Assembly: GCA_041581935.1 (NCBI GenBank)
Contig: JBFICP010000133.1
Span: forward strand, 1 to 8,987
Source of the DNA: JAABYT01 sp041581935
Lineage (GTDB): Bacteria; Pseudomonadota; Gammaproteobacteria; HK1
Direction: 5' to 3'
Length of the DNA stretch: 8,987 bases
Positions within the stretch are counted from its first letter, which is position 1. Each line of letters starts with the position of its first letter. The position numbers were made by a program, and so were the translations under genes. This document shows positions 1-5,949 of this stretch, piece by piece. The notes under the pieces are model-generated. The model saw only the letters and a program-made list of their open reading frames with translations. It had not been told where the DNA came from and made no database searches.

Positions 1-2
1 AC

Positions 3-59
3 GCGCAGGTTCTGGCCGAGGCGATGCATGATCCGCGCAACGAGCGGCCCCGTGCTTGA
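3..59 (+). CDS. C-terminal end of an unidentified upstream gene (partial)
   Basis: An open frame enters from the left edge and ends at a TGA at 57-59. It encodes AQVLAEAMHDPRNERPRA. The acidic and alanine-rich helix followed by a charged tail looks like an ordinary protein C-terminus, but 18 residues are too few to assign a family. Frame 1 is also open from the edge to about position 103 but reads less like protein. A 205-bp gap follows before the next start, so this gene is probably not tightly coupled to the cluster. Confidence 0.4.
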   Translation, partial: AQVLAEAMHDPRNERPRA

Positions 60-264
60 CCGAAACCGGGGAGACCGATCCATGATCGACGTCGATACAT
101 GACCGGCGCATGGATCGCGCCTGCGCGAGCTTAATCCGGAGTTTCTGCACTGTGTGGTATCTACCTGTTGCCTTGTGTGCGACGCTTCACATTCGTGGCG
201 AACAGCGACCACGGTTTCGATGAGACCCTAATCACAGTTTACGGTTAACCAGGAGGGAACATTC
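60..264 (+). promoter_or_regulatory. Leader/promoter region of the CMD-dehydrogenase operon, with two inverted repeats
   Basis: This is a non-coding gap between the partial first gene and the GTG start at 265. It contains a perfect 12-bp palindrome, ATCGACGTCGAT (85-96), with a CATG just outside each side (81-84 and 98-101). It also contains TCGCGC-CT-GCGCGA (115-128). No convincing -35/-10 pair stands out. TTGCCT at 168-173 resembles a -35 but has no good -10 at 16-18 bp. A regulator-binding role for the palindrome is inference from symmetry and position only. Confidence 0.3.
251..257 (+). promoter_or_regulatory. Strong ribosome binding site deciding a GTG start
   Basis: AGGAGGG lies 7 nt upstream of GTG at 265-267. 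This near-perfect Shine-Dalgarno sequence supports GTG as the start of the CMD-family gene, and family alignment from memory (MDK....) agrees. Confidence 0.8.
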
Positions 265-651
265 GTGGACAAGCAGATATTCGACAAAGGACTTGCCGCC
301 CGTAAAGCGGTGCTCGGCGATGCGTATGTCGAGCGGGCCCTGGAAGCGGCCGACGACTTCAACCGGGAGTTCCAGGAGCTCGTGACGGAGTACTGCTGGG
401 GTGTGGCATGGGGCGACGACACCCTGGACTTTCGGCAACGCAGCCTGCTCAACCTCGGCATGATTGCGGCACTGAACCGCATGCACGAATGGGAGCTCCA
501 TTTTCGCGGTGCCATCAAGAACGGCTGGACCCGCGACGAGCTCAAGCGCGTCCTCATTCAGATCGCCATCTATTGCGGAATTCCGACCGGCGTCGAATGT
601 TTTCGCATCGCCAGGAAAGTCTGGGCCGAGCTGGAAGCGGAGAATGCCTGA
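265..651 (+). CDS. Carboxymuconolactone decarboxylase (CMD) family protein, PcaC-like
   Basis: A 128-residue all-helical protein of normal length for the single-domain CMD family (PcaC is about 130 residues). The core, REFQELVTEYCWG (34-46) followed by RSLLNLGMIAALNRMHEWELH (59-79) and YCGIPTGVECFRIAR (103-117), closely follows the 4-carboxymuconolactone decarboxylase pattern, including the His pair at 74 and 79. It lacks the CxxC redox motif of AhpD-type peroxidases, so a hydroperoxidase role is unlikely. PcaC decarboxylates gamma-carboxymuconolactone in protocatechuate degradation, but no other pca gene is visible. Many relatives outside pca operons act on unrelated or unknown substrates, so the true substrate is open. 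Translation starts at GTG behind a strong AGGAGGG. The stop overlaps the next gene by 8 bp, indicating translational coupling and a shared pathway. Family assignment is secure; the exact reaction is not. Confidence 0.88.
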   Translation: MDKQIFDKGLAARKAVLGDAYVERALEAADDFNREFQELVTEYCWGVAWGDDTLDFRQRSLLNLGMIAALNRMHEWELHFRGAIKNGWTRDELKRVLIQIAIYCGIPTGVECFRIARKVWAELEAENA

Positions 652-1765
652 GCGGTCCGCGGATCTGCCGGCGCGCATGCGCGCCGTTCATCTCACCGGT
701 CACGGTGGCCTCGAAAAGCTCGAGTACCGCACCGATGTCGCAACGCCGGTGCCATCGGGTGGTGAGGTGCTGATTCGCGTCGGCGCCTGCGGCATGAACA
801 ACACCGATATCAATACCCGCACCGCCTGGTACAGCAAATCCGTGACCCAGGCAACGGACGCCGGCGGTGCCGCCGGATTCGGCCAGGCGAGAAGCGACGA
901 TTCCACCTGGGGCGGCAGCGGCGTCGAATTTCCGCGCATTCAGGGTGCCGATGTGGCCGGCACCATCGTCGCCGTCGGCCCGGGCGTATCGCACGCGCGC
1001 ATCGGCGAGCGCGTGCTCGTGGATCCCTGGATTCGCGATGCCGACGATCCCGGAAACCGCAGTCTGGCCGGTTACCTGGGCAGCGAGCGCGACGGCGGGT
1101 ATGCGCAGTTCACCACCGTGCCGGCGGTTAACGCCCTGCCGATCCGATCGCGCTATTCCGATGCGGAGCTGGCCACCTTCCCCTGCTCGTATTCCACCGG
1201 CGAATACATGCTCTGCCGGGCCCGGCTCGCCGAGGGCGAGCGGTTGCTCGTCACCGGGGCATCGGGCGGCGTGGGCTCGGCGCTGGTGCAGCTCGCAAAA
1301 CGCCGCGGGGCATACGTCGTCGCCGTTGCCGCGGCGCCCAAGCGCGAAGCCGTCGAGGCACTCGGTGCCGATGGCGTCATCGCGAGAGACGTGGAAGATT
1401 TCCAGGCCGCGGCACGTGCCGCGGCACCGCACGGCGAGGTCGATGTGGTTGCCGACCTGGTCGGCGGTTCCGGCTTTCCCGACTTGCTGGAAGTTCTGGC
1501 CCGGGGCGGGCGCTACGTGACCGCCGGCGCGATTGCGGGTCCGGTTGTGGAGCTCGATCTGCGCACGCTCTATTTGAAAGATCTCGAGCTTCTAGGCACC
1601 ACCGTCATGCCGACGGGAATATTCGCCTCCCTGGTTGGCTACATCGAGCGCGAGGAAATCCGACCGCTGCTGGCAGAGACGTTCCCCCTCGAGAAGCTCG
1701 CCGAGGCCCAGAGCGCGTTTCTGAAAAAGCACCACGTCGGCAATTTCGTGATCACGATGGAATGA
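644..1765 (+). CDS. Zinc-independent MDR alcohol dehydrogenase / quinone oxidoreductase-like protein
   Basis: A 373-residue medium-chain dehydrogenase/reductase. The N-terminal GroES-like domain covers roughly residues 12-165 and the Rossmann domain about 195-330. The nucleotide-binding loop is GASGGVG (205-211), the quinone-oxidoreductase type. In classical zinc alcohol dehydrogenases the segment G-x-C-H-T-D carries the catalytic zinc Cys; here it reads G50-M-N-N-T-D55. The usual GHE motif reads GADVAG (101-106), and the four-Cys structural zinc lobe is absent. It is therefore predicted to be zinc-free and NAD(P)H-dependent. An insertion near residues 60-95 (YSKSVTQATDAGGAAGF) is typical of a subgroup annotated only as 'alcohol dehydrogenase family protein'. 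ATG 644 overlaps the CMD stop. ATG 677 (MRAVHLTGHGG) is the usual family start and a fair alternative, but has no better ribosome site. Cotranscription with the CMD gene is likely; the substrate is unknown. Confidence 0.88.
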   Translation: MPERSADLPARMRAVHLTGHGGLEKLEYRTDVATPVPSGGEVLIRVGACGMNNTDINTRTAWYSKSVTQATDAGGAAGFGQARSDDSTWGGSGVEFPRIQGADVAGTIVAVGPGVSHARIGERVLVDPWIRDADDPGNRSLAGYLGSERDGGYAQFTTVPAVNALPIRSRYSDAELATFPCSYSTGEYMLCRARLAEGERLLVTGASGGVGSALVQLAKRRGAYVVAVAAAPKREAVEALGADGVIARDVEDFQAAARAAAPHGEVDVVADLVGGSGFPDLLEVLARGGRYVTAGAIAGPVVELDLRTLYLKDLELLGTTVMPTGIFASLVGYIEREEIRPLLAETFPLEKLAEAQSAFLKKHHVGNFVITME

Positions 1766-1827
1766 CTGTGCCGTGGGAATTCATTCACCAGGCGCCCGCG
1801 TAGCCGCGACTGCGTCGAAGCACGTCG

Positions 1828-2949
1828 ATGAGTGAAACGGCGATGCGCATCACCGCCATCCGTGTCTACCGCCTCGAGCTGCCGCTCGCCGGCGCCGGAT
1901 ACACCTTTGCCCGGGGCAAGAAAATCACCGCGGTCGACACCACGCTCGTGCGCGTGGACACCGATACGGAATTCAGTGGCTGGGGCGAGGCCTGTCCGCT
2001 CGGCCGCACCTACCTTCCCTCTTATCCGGAGGGCATTCGCGCCGGAATCGGTGTGCTCGCTCCGCACTTGCTCGATCGGGATCCCGTACACATCGGCGCC
2101 GTAAACCGTGTCATGGACCAGGCCCTCGAGGGGCATGCCTACGTAAAGTCGGCAATCGACGTCGCCTGTCACGACATCCTCGGAAAAGTGTCGGGGTTGT
2201 CCGTGCACGCGCTTCTCGGCGGCCGTCAGCACCACGGCTTGCCGATGTATTTTTCCCTGACCCAGGACGATCCCGATGCCATGCGCGCGGCGGCCGAGCG
2301 CTGCTGGTCGCAGGGCTACGCGCACGTGCAGCTCAAAGTGGGTGGCGACCCGGCGGCGGACATCGCGCGCATCCGCGCCGTGGTCGAGGGCAAGGGCGAG
2401 GAGAACCTGGTCATCTGCGACGCGAACCGAGGTTGGCGGCGCGACGAAGCGATCCGTGTTGCCGCCGCCACGCGCGATCTCGACTACATACTCGAGCAGC
2501 CCTGCGATCGCTACGACGATTGCCTGTCGGTACGTCGTCGCGCGACGCAGGCGTTCAAGCTCGATGAATCGCTGCGTTGTGCAGAGGATTTGATGCGCGC
2601 GCACCGCGATGATGCCATGGACGTCGCCTGCATCAAGATATCGAAGATGGGCGGGCTCACCAAGGCACGTTTCGCCAGGGATTTCTGCGCGGCGGCCGGC
2701 ATCCCCATGTGTGTCGAGGACGTCTGGGGTGGGGACGTGGTGACCGCGGCGCTCGCGCACCTTGCCGTCTCGACGCCGCCGGAAACATTTCTCAACACGA
2801 CCGATTTGCACAACTACAATACGCTGCACTTCGCCGCCGGGGCGCCTTACGCCGAGGCTGGTCGGTTGTACGTATCGGACGCACCGGGTCTCGGCGTCAC
2901 ACCGGATGAAGACGTGCTCGGCGATCCGGTCGCCGTGTATGCACGCTGA
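1828..2949 (+). CDS. Mandelate racemase/muconate lactonizing enzyme, cis-3-hydroxyproline dehydratase / hydroxyproline-betaine epimerase-like
   Basis: A full-length (373-residue) enolase-superfamily enzyme. The N-terminal capping domain (about 6-130) contains GWGEACPLG (51-59) and the loop YLPSYPEG. The barrel holds the catalytic set: Lys170 in VQLKVGG; Mg ligands Asp198 (CDAN), Glu223 (EQPC) and Asp246 (KLDES); and Lys270 (CIKISKMGG) on the opposite face. The C-terminal signature DAPGLGVTPDEDVLG is also intact. The Lys170/Lys270 pair fits alpha-proton abstraction from an amino or imino acid. By recollection of family sequences, the closest patterns are cis-3-hydroxy-L-proline dehydratase and 4-hydroxyproline-betaine 2-epimerase (HpbD), which share Q-x-K and LTKAR..R..C..AGIPM. 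Dehydratase and epimerase activity cannot be separated by eye. ATG 1828 gives five extra residues; ATG 1843 (MRITAIR) is the usual family start. It follows the dehydrogenase gene by 62 bp, probably in the same operon. Confidence 0.85.
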   Translation: MSETAMRITAIRVYRLELPLAGAGYTFARGKKITAVDTTLVRVDTDTEFSGWGEACPLGRTYLPSYPEGIRAGIGVLAPHLLDRDPVHIGAVNRVMDQALEGHAYVKSAIDVACHDILGKVSGLSVHALLGGRQHHGLPMYFSLTQDDPDAMRAAAERCWSQGYAHVQLKVGGDPAADIARIRAVVEGKGEENLVICDANRGWRRDEAIRVAAATRDLDYILEQPCDRYDDCLSVRRRATQAFKLDESLRCAEDLMRAHRDDAMDVACIKISKMGGLTKARFARDFCAAAGIPMCVEDVWGGDVVTAALAHLAVSTPPETFLNTTDLHNYNTLHFAAGAPYAEAGRLYVSDAPGLGVTPDEDVLGDPVAVYAR

Positions 2950-3226
2950 TGCGATAAAGATCGCTCGCATCGTCGGTCCATCAGGCGACCCTGCTCCGCG
3001 ACAAGCCTTACCGGCTCTCGGGCGGCGGCTGCTGTTCGAAGCGCTCGATTCCACCATTGCTCGGGTGGAGACCGATGCCGGCCTCGACGGCATCGGCGAG
3101 GGCTGTGCCTGGGGATCGACCGATCTGCCCGCATACGCCCGGAGGGCGCGCGCGCCGGAAGGGCCCGGCCTCGGTGTTAGTCCACGGGCCGGGTTCCTGG
3201 GGGATCGCGTCGCCCGATACCCGTGA
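2939..3226 (+). pseudogene. Decayed second MR/MLE-family gene: frameshifted, central barrel deleted
   Basis: The body encodes IKIARIV (2954-2974), LLFEALDSTIARVETDAGL and GIGEGCAWGSTDLPAYA (3029-3139), then PGLGVSPRAGFLGDRVARYP to TGA 3224-3226. These are recognisable N- and C-terminal ends of an MR/MLE enzyme. The missing N-terminal piece, VHQATLLRDKPYRLSGG, appears in the next frame at 2976-3023. The conserved PEGxRAG motif appears in yet another frame at 3139-3159. The coding trace therefore switches frame at least four times. All barrel residues (KxK, Asp/Glu/Asp metal ligands, second Lys) are gone: about 90 codons remain where the family has about 370. It is not a recent copy of the intact neighbour, because the shared parts differ at many codons. 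The ancestral start may have been ATG 2949 in TGATG, coupled to the upstream stop; today that frame stops at once (CGA TAA). Any product would be non-catalytic. Confidence 0.82.
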
Positions 3227-4127
3227 GCGCCACGCACGCGGCCAGCAGCCTGCCATCGATTACCGCGAGACCCAATCCGATGAGGGCCATTCCTGCGAGC
3301 TGCGCGCTCGCCAGGGTTTCGCCGAGAATGGTCGTGCCGAGCACAAGCGCGCTCACGGGAATCAGCAGCGTGACGAGGGAAAGATTGGTCGCGCCCGAGC
3401 GCGCCAGAATGCGAAAGTAGATGAGGTAAGCGAGCGCCGTACTCAGCACCGCCAGTGCCAGCACCGCCGCCCAGGTCAACGGCGAAGGCGCCGGCAGGCG
3501 CAGGGGCGCGTCCACCAGCAGGACCACCGGAAACAGGATGAGCGAAGATGCGGTCAGCTGACCGGCTGCGGTGACGAGCAGTGGTGTTCCCTTGAAGCGG
3601 CGCCCGAAGATCCCGGCCAGCGCATAGCTCATGGCCGCGGCGAGCACCGCCAGCTGGGCGAGCACGTCGAGGCCGAAGCCCGCGAGCGCCGCCGGGCCAA
3701 TCATGACGGCCACGCCGGCGAGGCCGCAGACGACCCCCAGGAGCCGCGCCGGCGTAATGCGTTCATCAAGGGTCAGCCAATGCGCGAGCAGTACGGTGAA
3801 AAGCGGCATGGTGGCGTTGAGGATGGAGGCGAGCCCGCTGCCGATACGCGTCTGTCCCCAGACGATGAGCGCGAACGGTACGGCATTGTTGAGCATCCCC
3901 ATGGCCACGAATGCCAGGCACAGCGACGCGCTCAACTGCAGCCGCCGGCCGCTGAGCGCGATCACCGTCCACAGCACCGCGGCTGCGACGGCGACCCGCC
4001 CGAGCACTACGGTCAAGGGCGGGAGCTCGGCGAGCGCGAGCGCGTTGAAAAAAAACGACCCGCCCCAAAGCACCGACAGCGTCACCAGCAGCAGCCACTC
4101 GCCGAGCCCCATGTTTTTCGCGTCCAT
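3177..4127 (-). CDS. EamA-domain (DMT superfamily) permease
   Basis: A 316-residue, highly hydrophobic inner-membrane protein with two EamA repeats of about five helices each: roughly residues 10-145 and 155-292, ten predicted membrane segments. Typical features are WGGSFFFNALAL (21-32) in helix 1, the loop RIGSGLASILNATMPLFTVLLAH (94-116), LDERIT between the repeats' helices, and ILGETL (267-272) near the end of repeat 2. DMT carriers move amino acids, nucleosides or other small metabolites; the substrate cannot be read from sequence. ATG 4127 is chosen because GGGAGG sits 7 nt upstream and the longer frame adds only a charged stretch. The last 24 residues after VIDGRLL (AACVALTGIGRRDPPGTRPVD and neighbours) are a soluble tail. 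Its final 50 bp overlap the opposite-strand MR/MLE remnant. It is transcribed divergently from the TAXI gene. Confidence 0.88.
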   Translation of the reverse strand: MDAKNMGLGEWLLLVTLSVLWGGSFFFNALALAELPPLTVVLGRVAVAAAVLWTVIALSGRRLQLSASLCLAFVAMGMLNNAVPFALIVWGQTRIGSGLASILNATMPLFTVLLAHWLTLDERITPARLLGVVCGLAGVAVMIGPAALAGFGLDVLAQLAVLAAAMSYALAGIFGRRFKGTPLLVTAAGQLTASSLILFPVVLLVDAPLRLPAPSPLTWAAVLALAVLSTALAYLIYFRILARSGATNLSLVTLLIPVSALVLGTTILGETLASAQLAGMALIGLGLAVIDGRLLAACVALTGIGRRDPPGTRPVD

Positions 4128-4134
4128 ACGCAAG

Positions 4135-4140
4135 CCTCCC
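4135..4140 (-). promoter_or_regulatory. Ribosome binding site of the EamA permease gene
   Basis: On the minus strand GGGAGG lies 7 nt before ATG 4127-4125. It fixes the start there rather than at the longer in-frame ATG at 4184. Confidence 0.75.
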
Positions 4141-4370
4141 GCCAGCGAGCCGCGAGTATTCCCGCCGCCCGTGTCAGGCCACAACCCGGTTCTTGCGCGT
4201 TCTCAAGATCGACCCGGCGCGCATTCTCGCTTCGCACAGCGAAATTGCCGGGAAATCGTAAGCGGAGGTTCGCCAGTGCAGGGATCTCCCCGGTTGCCCG
4301 CTATCGCCCGGTCATCGCGGAGGTCACGGCGTCCGCGAGCAGCCGAGAATCGAACCGTAATCCCGCGGTG

Positions 4371-4387
4371 CTCGTTTTCTCAACGAG
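4371..4387. repeat. Inverted repeat overlapping the candidate -35 area of the TAXI gene
   Basis: CTCGTT and AACGAG form perfect 6-bp arms around a 5-nt spacer, ending 7 bp before TACAAT (4395-4400). This is a plausible operator position for a repressor or activator. The evidence is symmetry and location only. Confidence 0.3.
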
Positions 4388-4502
4388 GCGCCCATACAAT
4401 GACCGCCAACTTGCCCATGAGCCGCAAAACGGTTCCGGGGAAACCGTACAGGGGCACCGGTAGTCGATATTTCTTCCGAGGCTGTCAGGATGCAGAACCA
4501 TC

Positions 4503-4508
4503 GAGGAG
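4503..4508 (+). promoter_or_regulatory. Ribosome binding site of the TAXI binding protein
   Basis: GAGGAG is 8 nt upstream of ATG 4517. It selects this start over the in-frame ATG at 4490 and puts the signal peptide at the very N-terminus. Confidence 0.75.
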
Positions 4509-4516
4509 CACGCATC

Positions 4517-5497
4517 ATGAGTATCAGGAATCTGCTCGTCGCCTGCGCGGCGTTTGCCGGTTTGTTGCTGACCACCGGTGTCGCCGCGGCTGCCGAGTTC
4601 GTAACCATCGGCACCGGCGGAGTGACCGGCGTCTATTATCCGACGGGAGGGGCGATCTGCCGGCTGGTCAACAAGGGCAAGAAGGAGCACGGCGTTCGGT
4701 GCACGGTGGAGTCTACGAGCGGATCTGTCTTCAACATCAACACGATTCGGGCGGGCGAGCTCGACATGGGCATTGCTCAGTCCGACTGGCAGTATCATGC
4801 CTACAACGGCACCGGTGAGAAATCATTTATCGAGGCCGGGCCGTTTAAAGAGCTGCGCGCGATTTTCTCTTCACATTCCGAGCCCGTGACCATCATTGCG
4901 CGCGCAGATGCGGGCATCAAGCACGTCGACGAGCTGGTGGGTAAGCGCGTCAACATCGGCAACCCCGGCTCCGGCACCGAGGCCACATGGGCGCTTATGT
5001 GGAAAGCCATGGGACATGCCGATGCCAAGGCCGATTTGAAGCTGGCCGCGCAGCTGAAGTCGGCGGAAACTCCGCAAGCGCTTTGTGACAACAAGATCGA
5101 CGCGTTGTTCTTCCTGGTCGGGCATCCAAACGGGCTATCGAAGGAAGCCACGACGACCTGCGACGCGGTCATTGTCGAGGTGTCCGGTCCGGCAATCGAC
5201 GAGCTGGTGAATGCACATTCTTTTTATCGATACGCGAAGATCCCCGGCGGCATGTACCGGGGTAATCCGAACGACATCAAGGTCTTCGGCGTTGGCGCAA
5301 CCTTCGTGACCTCGACGAGAACGTCCGCAGACACGATTTACGTCGTAACAAAAGCCGTATTCGATAATTTCGACGCGTTCAAGAATCTGCATCCAGCCTT
5401 CGTAAACTTGAAGGAGAGCGAAATGATCAAGGATGCGCTCTCTGCTCCTCTGCACGAAGGGGCGATGAGGTATTACAAGGAGCGGGGCTGGATGTAG
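4517..5497 (+). CDS. TAXI-family TRAP transporter solute-binding subunit
   Basis: A 326-residue exported protein, the usual size for TAXI periplasmic receptors. A signal peptide occupies residues 1 to about 26: positive MSIRN, hydrophobic LLVACAAFAGLLLTTGV, then AAAA before EF. The mature start FVTIGTGGVTGVYYPTGGAIC (28-48) is the family hallmark. It is followed by a segment with VESTSGSVFNINTIRAGELD and IAQSDWQYHAYNG, and later by VGKRVNIGNPGSGTEATW. TAXI proteins bind small carboxylates or amino acids such as glutamate and hand them to a fused DctQM-type permease using an ion gradient. No permease gene is in this window, so the receptor is orphaned here and must use one encoded elsewhere, or one that has been lost. 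ATG 4517 is supported by GAGGAG; an upstream ATG (4490) would spoil the signal peptide. It probably has its own promoter in the divergent region. Confidence 0.93.
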   Translation: MSIRNLLVACAAFAGLLLTTGVAAAAEFVTIGTGGVTGVYYPTGGAICRLVNKGKKEHGVRCTVESTSGSVFNINTIRAGELDMGIAQSDWQYHAYNGTGEKSFIEAGPFKELRAIFSSHSEPVTIIARADAGIKHVDELVGKRVNIGNPGSGTEATWALMWKAMGHADAKADLKLAAQLKSAETPQALCDNKIDALFFLVGHPNGLSKEATTTCDAVIVEVSGPAIDELVNAHSFYRYAKIPGGMYRGNPNDIKVFGVGATFVTSTRTSADTIYVVTKAVFDNFDAFKNLHPAFVNLKESEMIKDALSAPLHEGAMRYYKERGWM

Positions 5498-5526
5498 CCC
5501 GTGGCGCGAAGCGGGAAGGATTTTTC

Positions 5527-5939
5527 GCCCGCATCATTCACCTCGGCGTCGAGCATCCACCGCTCGGCGCACCGGGCTCCGTGGTAACGACCCGCGAGCT
5601 CGCCTCACAGATAAAGGAGCGTGAGCTCGCGTTCGATCACGTGGTGGTCGCGTCCGGCAGCGCGCTCACTCACGTACGGCTGCTCGTGGGGCTGCGCGCG
5701 CTCGACGATGAGGTGCCGGCCCGGGCATCTGCATGCGGCGCGCGGCGCGGCTCGGGGCGCTGATCCTCGATCCGATGTATACCGCCAAGACCATGGCCGG
5801 ACCGATAGCGCTTGCCCGCGAAGGCCGGTTCACGCCCGGGGCCCGGGTGCTGCTCGTGCACGCCGGTGGCGGTCCGGCGTTGTTCGGTTACGAGCGCACG
5901 CTCACGAAGCATCTGCAGACGCTCGACGCCACCGCGTAG
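5527..5939 (+). pseudogene. Remnant of a D-cysteine desulfhydrase / ACC deaminase-family PLP enzyme
   Basis: Frame 1 encodes ARIIHLGVEHPPLGAPGSVV...ELASQIKERELAFDHVVVASGSALTHVRLLVGLRALDDEVPA (5527-5721), the middle of this family (GGxNPxGALGYV then FDHIVxATGSxGTHAGL). The trace then moves to another frame: PGICMRRAARLGALILDPMYTAKTMAGPIALAREGRF (5721-5831) and HAGGGPALFGYERTL, ending at TAG 5937-5939, the family C-terminus. Three kinds of damage are visible. The N-terminal third is absent, including the PLP lysine motif normally near GGNKTRK. A frameshift lies near 5716-5724. About 80-90 residues normally found between the VRR-like strand and LILDPVYT are missing. It follows the TAXI stop by about 30 bp with no start codon or ribosome site of its own. 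Family members cleave D-cysteine, ACC or related amino acids; this copy cannot bind PLP. Confidence 0.8.
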
Positions 5940-5949
5940 AGTGGGCTGT

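Larger units (their letters stand above)
4128..4516. promoter_or_regulatory. Divergent intergenic region between EamA permease and TAXI binding protein
   Basis: These 389 bp contain no gene that I can support, although unrelated frames stay open through it because of high GC. Candidate elements for the plus-strand TAXI gene are a TACAAT hexamer (4395-4400, one mismatch from the -10 consensus), preceded by a perfect 6-bp inverted repeat CTCGTT-TTCTC-AACGAG (4371-4387). A stem ACGGTTCC/GGAAACCGT (4429-4436 with 4439-4447, one bulged A) lies in the presumed leader. No good -35 accompanies TACAAT, so promoter placement is tentative. No clear minus-strand promoter was seen. Confidence 0.35.

Noticed and set aside
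168..196. TTGCCT as a -35 box for the CMD operon
   Set aside because: The 16-18 bp downstream position reads ATTCGT-like sequence with no acceptable -10.
554..1432. Minus-strand open frame of about 290 codons
   Set aside because: It is antisense to the dehydrogenase gene, has compositional bias (Arg, Ala, Gly, His), no ribosome site and no recognisable family.
1639..3237. Long open frame on the minus strand (over 500 codons)
   Set aside because: It lies antisense to the clear MR/MLE gene and its remnant, is rich in Arg/Gly/Ala/His with no recognisable domain, and is explained by GC-rich codon bias of the plus-strand genes.
4345..4356. GAGAATCGAACC, resembling the complement of a tRNA T-arm
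   Set aside because: The flanking bases do not form the 5-bp T stem, and no acceptor, D or anticodon arms could be built around it.
3057..4463. Plus-strand open frame of about 468 codons, rich in Gln, Arg, Glu and His
   Set aside because: It is the antisense of the EamA permease. Hydrophobic codons on one strand read as charged residues on the other, giving a low-complexity shadow.
3631..4818. Plus-strand open frame of about 395 codons, Ser/Arg/Pro-rich
   Set aside because: It overlaps the permease antisense and then the TAXI gene out of frame, with no domain and no ribosome site.
5507..5532. Possible terminator after the TAXI gene (GCGGGAAGGATTTTTCGCCCGC region)
   Set aside because: The arms pair only for about 5 bp with mismatched spacing, and the T-run sits in the loop rather than after the stem.
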